Assembly (NCBI RefSeq): GCF_014651695.1
Contig: NZ_BMXJ01000008.1
Location: forward strand, 62,001-126,000
Origin: Nocardiopsis terrae
Lineage (GTDB): Bacteria > Actinomycetota > Actinomycetes > Streptosporangiales > Streptosporangiaceae
Reading direction: 5' to 3'
DNA: 64,000 nt
In this document: in pieces, positions 58,541 to 64,000 of the stretch
Layout of the letters: each line of letters starts with the position of its first letter
Position numbering within the stretch: the first letter of the stretch is position 1
Notes under the pieces: model-generated
Told to the model about the DNA's origin: nothing
Database searches by the model: none
What the model saw: only the letters and a program-made list of their open reading frames with translations
Position numbers and translations under genes: made by a program

Positions 58541-61500
58541 GTGAGTGGTGAGCCGGTCGGAGCCTCAGCCCCAGGCCACTGGGAGCCCGTGGCCGTGGTC
58601 GGGATCTCCTGCCGCCTCCCCGGGGCCCGGACACCCGAAGAGTTCTGGCAGCTCCTGCGCGAGGGACGGGAGGCCGTCACGCCGCCCCCCGCGAGACTGG
58701 GCGGGCCCACGGGGCAGCGGGACCGGAACTGGGGCGGCTACCTCGACGGGGCCGAGTGCTTCGACGCCGCCTTCTTCGGGATCTCGCCTCGCGAAGCCCT
58801 GGCGATGGACCCTCAGCAGCGCCTCGTGCTCGAACTGGGCTGGGAGGCGGTGGAGAGCGCACGGGTGGCCCCCGCACCCTGCGGGGCACCCGGACGGGGG
58901 TGTTCGTCGGAGCGATCGGCTCCGACTACGCCCTGGTCCACGACCGCGGGGGACTCGGGCCGATCGGCCACCACACCCTCACCGGCACCCACCGGGGCAT
59001 GATCGCCAACCGCCTCTCCCACACCCTGGGTCTGCGCGGCCCCAGCCTCACCGTCGACTCCGGGCAGTCCTCCTCCCTGGTCAGTGTGCAGATGGCCATG
59101 GAAAGCCTGCGCCGGGGCGAGTCCGAAGCCGCCCTGGCCGGCGGGGTCAACCTCGTCCTGGTCCCCGAGAGCACGGAGAGCGTGGCACGTTTCGGCGGGC
59201 TCTCGCCGGACGCGCGCTGCCACACCTTCGACTCCCGCGCCAACGGTTACGTCCGGGGTGAGGGCGGCGTGCTGGTCGTGCTCAAAACGCTGGCCGGGGC
59301 GCTGGCCGACGGCGATAGGATCCACGCCGTCCTGCACGGGGGCGCCGTGGGCCACTCCAGCCCCGGGGACCTCCTCACCCGTCCCACCGTGGAAGGCCAG
59401 GAAGAGGTCATCCGCCGCGCCTACGCCGACGCGGGCAAGGACACCGACCAGGTCGCCTACGTCGAACTGCACGGGACGGGCACACCCGTCGGCGACCCGG
59501 TGGAGGCGGCGGCTCTCGGCGGGGTCTTCGGCCGGGGCGGACGCGAACCCCTGCGGGTGGGTTCGGTCAAGACCAACATCGGCCACCTGGAGGGCGCCGC
59601 GGGCATCGTGGGCCTGCTCAAAACCGTGCTCAGCCTGGAACACCAGCTGATACCGCGCAACCTGAACTACGCCGAGCCCAACCCCCGGATCGACCTGGAC
59701 GGCTGGGGGCTGTCAGTGCAGACCCGGCGCGAACCCTGGCCGCGACACGCCCCCCTGGCGGGGGTCTCCTCCTTCGGCATGGGCGGCACCAACTGCCACC
59801 TGGTCCTCGGCCCGGCCCCGGCGGCGGACCGCGCCGCACGCGAGCCGGTCGCGGTGCGCTCCCAGGATCCCGTCCCCTGGGTCCTGTCCGCCCGTTCCGC
59901 CGAGGCGCTGCGGGCCCAGGCCTCGGCTCTGCACGCCCACGTGAGCGCCCACCCCGGAGTCGACGCGCGCGACATCGGCCTCTCCCTGGTCACCACCCGG
60001 GACGTCTTCGAGCACCGGGCCGTGGTGTTCGCTCCCGGTGACGAGAGCCAGGACCTGGAGTCGGTCCGTCTGGAGGGGCGCACCGGCGCGGGCAGCGGCA
60101 CGTCCGGCGCCGTCATGGTCTTCTCCGGTCAGGACGGACAGTGGGAGGGGATGGCCCGGGACCTGCTGGACGGCGAGGGCCTTCTGGCGGAGGTGTTCAC
60201 CCGGCGGCTGCGCTCCTGTGAGCGGGCCCTGGAGCCCTACACGGACTGGTCCGTCTCGGCCGTCCTGCGGGGCGAGTCCGGTGCTCCCTCCCTCCGAGGG
60301 GAGAGCGCCAGCGCCGATGTCGTACAGCCGGTGATGTGGGCCGTCATGGTCTCGCTGGCCCGGGTGTGGGAGGCCCTGGGGGTCGAGCCCGGCGCCGTCG
60401 TCGGAGACGCCCAGGGCGAACCGGCCGCGGCCTGCGTCGCCGGAGCCCTGTCCCTGGAGGAGGCCGCGCGTGTGGTGGCGCTGCGCGGCCGTGCCGTCAC
60501 ATCGCTGTCGGCCGGTACCGGAACGGCTGCGCTGGGGATTTCGGCCGAGGAGGCCGAACGCATGGTCAGCACCGTACCGGACCTGCACGTGAGCGCTGTC
60601 AACGGACCCGAGTCCGTGGTGGTCGCGGGCGGCCCGGGTGCGGTGGACGAGGCGGTGCGCCGCTGTTCCGCCCGCGGGGTGAGCGCCGAGGTCACGAACG
60701 TGGACCACACCTGCCATCCCGGACAGGTGGACCGCGTCCGCGGCTGGGTCGCCGAACACCTGGGGGCCGTGCGCTGCCGGACGCCGGAGGTGCCCTTCTA
60801 CTCGACCCTGGTCGGCGCGCGGATCGGTGCGGACGGTCCCGCTCTGGACACGGACTACTGGCACGACGCCCTACGCGAACCGGTCCTGCTCGCCCCGGCG
60901 GTGGACGCGCTCATCGCTGACGGGCACCGCGTCCTCATCGAGGTCGCTCCGGCCCCGGTGCTCTCGCGCGAACTGCGGGGGGCGTTGGACCGGGCAGGGG
61001 TGTCCGGACACGTGCTGGAGACCCTGCGACGGGGCTCGGGCGATCACGCGCAACTCCTCGGCGCGGCTGCGCGGGCCTTCACCGCGGGGGTGGACGTCGA
61101 CTGGACCGCCCTGTTCGAGGGCACCGGAGCCCACCGTACCGACCTGCCCACCTACCAGTTCCAACGGGAACGGTTCTGGCCCCCGACGACGGCCGCGCCC
61201 GCAAGCGCGGCGCCCGGACCGGACCGGACCCCCGAGGAGGACCTGCTGGGGCCGGAGGGGCTGGAACTGGCCGACGGACGCACGGTGTTCACCGGAACGA
61301 TCGACGGCGTCCGCCACCCCTGGACACTGGAACACCGGTTGTTGGACCGCACGCTGCTTCCCGGAACGGCGATGCTCACCCTGGTACTGCGTGCCGCGGC
61401 CGCGGTCGGTGCCCCCTTCGTCGACGAGCTCGCGCTGGAAGCGCCCCTGGTCCTCTCCGGCGGACGCTCGACGTCTGTGCAGGTCACCGTCGAGGCACCC

Positions 61501-64000
61501 GACGCACGGGGCGGACGAGAGGTGACCGTGCACTCCCGAGGCCAGGGGCAGGGGGGATGGGTCAGGCACGCCAGGGGGTCGCTGGGGCCCGAGGCCTTCG
61601 CCCCGGGCGGGGGCGTCGAACGGGACCGGCCCCTGTTCGAGGGCCGGGCGGCGGACTTCGACCCGGAGGAGGGCTACGCGCGGCTGGGCAGGCGCGGCTA
61701 CGACCACGGCGAGCTCTTCCGCGGGCTGCGTGAGGTCCGGTACCGGGAGGAGGCTCTGCTGGCCAGGGTCGCCCTGCCCGAGGACGCACGGACCTCCCCG
61801 ACCGGCGCCCGTTCCGCCCTGCTCGACTCCGCCCTGCACGCAGTCCTGCTCTTCGGCGCCGAACGGGACGGCACGATGGTGGTGCCCCGCGCCTGGAACG
61901 GGGTCCGGGTCCGGGAGGAGGGGGCCGGACCGGCGGCCTCCGTCGCGGACGGTGTTCCCACCGAGCTGTTCGTGACCCTGGAGCCGCTGGGCAGCGGCCG
62001 GTACCGCCTCGGTGCCCGTGACGGCGACGGCCGTTCCGTCCTGGAAGTGGACGAGCTCGTTCTGCGCCCGGTGGGCGCGGGGGACCTGCCGACCTCACCG
62101 GACGAGGAGCCCGGGCGCTACCGGCTGCGGTGGGAGCAACTCCGGGGGCCGCTGGCCCAGACCGAGGTACCTGCCGGGGTGGCCACCATGGACGTACTGG
62201 AGTCCCCGGCGCCCGTCCCCGCCGTGGTCTACGCGGAACTCCCCGCCCCCGTCGTCTACGCCGACCAGGACCCGGTGCCGACCGCCGCTTACCAGGGGCT
62301 GGAATCGGCGCTGGAGACCGTACGGACCTGGTTGGCGGACGAACGGACCGCCCACTCCCGACTGGCCCTGGTGACCTGGCGGTCGGTGGCCACGTCCGGC
62401 GGAGACCGGCTCAGCGGACTGGCCGCCGCACCGGTGTGGGGGCTGCTCCGCTCGATTCAGCGGGAACACCCCGGCCGGCTCGTGCTCGTGGACTCCGACG
62501 GTTCGGAGGAGTCCCACCGGGTGCTGGCCGCCGCGGTGGGCTCGGGGGAACCCCAGACGGCGCTGCGCTGCGGCCGTGTCCTGGTGCCGAGGTTGGCCGA
62601 GTCCGCGGACGAGGAGATGTTCGTTCCACCGGCTGCTTCGTGGTCGCTGGACCCCGGTGCCGTCGGCGCCGGCGGTACGGTCGCGCCGCTGCCCGCCCCG
62701 GGTGCCGCGACCCCGCTGGGGACCCACCAGGTCCGGGTGGCTGTGCGCGCCGTCGGCCTGAACCGGGAGGACGCCACCGCCCCCGGAACCGGGGCGCGGG
62801 CGCGTACCTGGTCCGAGGGGGCCGGCCTGGTACTGGAGACCGGGGCCGGGGTCGATGACCTCGCACCCGGGGACCGGGTCACCGGGCTCTTCGAGGGCGG
62901 CTTCAGTCCCTTGGCCGTCACTGACCGGCGTGTACTGGTACGGATTCCGCAGGACTGGTCCTACGAGGACGCCGCCGCTGTCCCGCTCGACCATCTGACC
63001 GCCTATCACGCGCTGGTGGACCTGGCGGCGATCCGTCCGGGGGAGAGCGTCCTGATCCACTCCGCCGCGGAGGGCACGGGTCTGGCCGCCGTGCAGCTCG
63101 CTCGGCAGATGGGCGCGAGGGTGTTCGGAACCGCGCCCCAGCAGACCTGGCCGGACCTGGCCGACTTCGGCCTGGGGGAGGAGCACCTGGCGCCCAGCCA
63201 CACATCCGGGTTCGATCACAGGTTGCGCGCCGCCAACGGAGGGCGCGGTCTGGACGCGGTCCTGCACACGCTCCCCGAGGAGTTCCTCGACCCCTCGCTG
63301 GGCCTGCTGCGCTCCCCTGCTGACGGAGCAGGTGTGGGCGGCAGGCTCGTACACGTGGCCGCGACCGGTCACCGTGAGGACTCCCAGGTGGCGGAGAGCC
63401 ATCCCGGGCGCGGCTACCACGCCCTCGACCTCGCGGACACGGGGCCCGAGCGGATCGAGCGCATGCTCCACCGGATCATGGAGCTGTTCTCCTCCGGGGC
63501 GCTACGTCTGGGCCCCGTCACCTCCTACGACGTGCGGGACGTCCGTGAGGCCCTGGACGTGCTGCGCCCGGGCGGGACCACGGGCAAGGTGGTCCTCACC
63601 CTCCCGGCCCCCTTCCCCCAGGAGGGCACCGTCCTGGTGACCGGGAGGGCCGGGCGCCTGGGCCACCGGGTCGCCCGTCACCTGGTCACCGGGTACGGTG
63701 TCCGCCACCTGCTCCTCGTCCACCCCGAGGGGGCGGCGGCCCTGGGCCAGGACGAACGGACCGCTGAGCTGCGCGCCCTGGGTGCACGGGTGTCCGTGCG
63801 GGCCTGCGACCTGGCCGACCGGACCGAACTGGAACGGTTGCTCGCCGAGGTCCCGCAGGAGCATCCGCTGCGCGCCGTCGTGCACACGGCCGGAGCTGAC
63901 CCGCAGTCCCCCGGTGAGCGGAGCGGTGAGGAGCTGTTCCGGACGAGGGCACAGGAGTCCTGGAACCTGCACGAGCTGACCAGCGGACTGGACCTGGCCT
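58541..64000 (+). pseudogene. Type I polyketide synthase, frameshifted and truncated by window end
   Basis: Start of a large PKS beginning at GTG 58541 behind AAAGG. Domain order is KS (58580-59820), AT (about 60100-61100), DH (61250-62090), ER (about 62690-63600), KR (from 63630, incomplete). One base is missing in a C-run at 58869-58873: the first frame stops at 59002, and the KS continues in another frame to the window end. The KS nucleophile motif is VDSGQSSS (Gln at 59065-59067 for Cys), with HGTGT and KTNIGH kept. The AT motif is GDAQGE for GHSxGE. DH keeps H and D but has LEHRLLDRTLLP. The ER loop is HSAAEGTGLAA and the KR loop GRAGRLG. Either an inactivated relic, or a real altered module with a sequencing indel. 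Confidence 0.8.

Noticed and set aside
58541..59002. A free-standing short ketosynthase-like protein
   Set aside because: It is the first part of the PKS; adding one C in the run at 58869-58873 joins it to the rest of the KS in frame.
58541..61100. Plain KSQ loading module interpretation
   Set aside because: The AT active-site Ser and His are lost and a DH-ER-KR set follows, so a standard KSQ-AT-ACP loading role does not fit.

Overview
The window reads as chromosome of a high-GC (about 70 percent or more) actinomycete. GC-rich third codon positions, frequent GTG starts, a conservon operon, DUF6230/DUF6114, DUF742 and DUF4873 proteins, an AfsA-related hotdog protein and a modular polyketide synthase all point to Actinomycetia. 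A Nocardiopsis-like (Streptosporangiales) source is my best guess, but that is inference from general resemblance, not from a marker gene.

Left part (1-18.2 kb): the N-terminus of a heme oxygenase (minus strand, runs off the window); a three-gene signalling block (REC-PP2C phosphatase, CHASE3 histidine kinase, stand-alone response regulator); a low-molecular-weight phosphatase/fructosamine-kinase pair that looks like protein deglycation; an AglEFG-like sugar ABC importer without its own ATPase; a Gfo/Idh/MocA oxidoreductase; a TetR regulator with an MFS exporter and an anchored exported protein, tied together by three matching palindromic operators; an overlapping trio of AfsA-like hotdog protein, HAD phosphatase and DUF2165 membrane protein; and a four-carbon acid sugar kinase.

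Middle (18.2-41.2 kb): a lipid/sterol-type oxidation region holding an alpha/beta hydrolase, DUF4873 protein, Baeyer-Villiger monooxygenase, two AurF-like diiron oxygenase paralogues separated by an SDR, a MerR regulator and a cholesterol-oxidase-like GMC enzyme. Three of its promoters share one operator-like motif. Then come a DUF6230/DUF6114 pair, a UvrD-type helicase, a DUF1707 protein, two YdcF/SanA-like proteins around an unknown 480-residue protein, a DUF885 peptidase, and a MurR/RpiR-type regulator with murQ. A palindrome of about 60 bp occurs at 18.7 kb and again at 34.6 kb, with a compensatory base-pair change between copies.

Right part (41.6-64 kb): a tiny membrane protein, two tandemly duplicated tRNA-Lys(CUU) genes, two septum-formation lipoproteins, a complete Dpp/Opp-type peptide importer whose promoter palindrome shares an 11-base core with the site at the murR-like start, a crotonyl-CoA carboxylase/reductase, a conservon (kinase-like protein with a disordered Pro/Gln/Tyr-rich N-terminus, roadblock, DUF742, GTPase) followed by a StyA-type flavoprotein monooxygenase, and the start of a type I PKS. 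In that PKS the KS active-site Cys is Gln, the AT Ser is Ala, and the frame is broken in a C-run.

The most promising systems are: (i) a possible peptidoglycan-recycling regulon joining murR-murQ to the peptide importer, (ii) the AfsA-like/HAD/DUF2165 operon as a possible small-signal biosynthesis unit, (iii) the MerR-linked AurF/SDR/GMC regulon, (iv) the atypical conservon, and (v) the catalytically altered PKS. All coordinates, motifs and repeats were read by eye; no database search was run.
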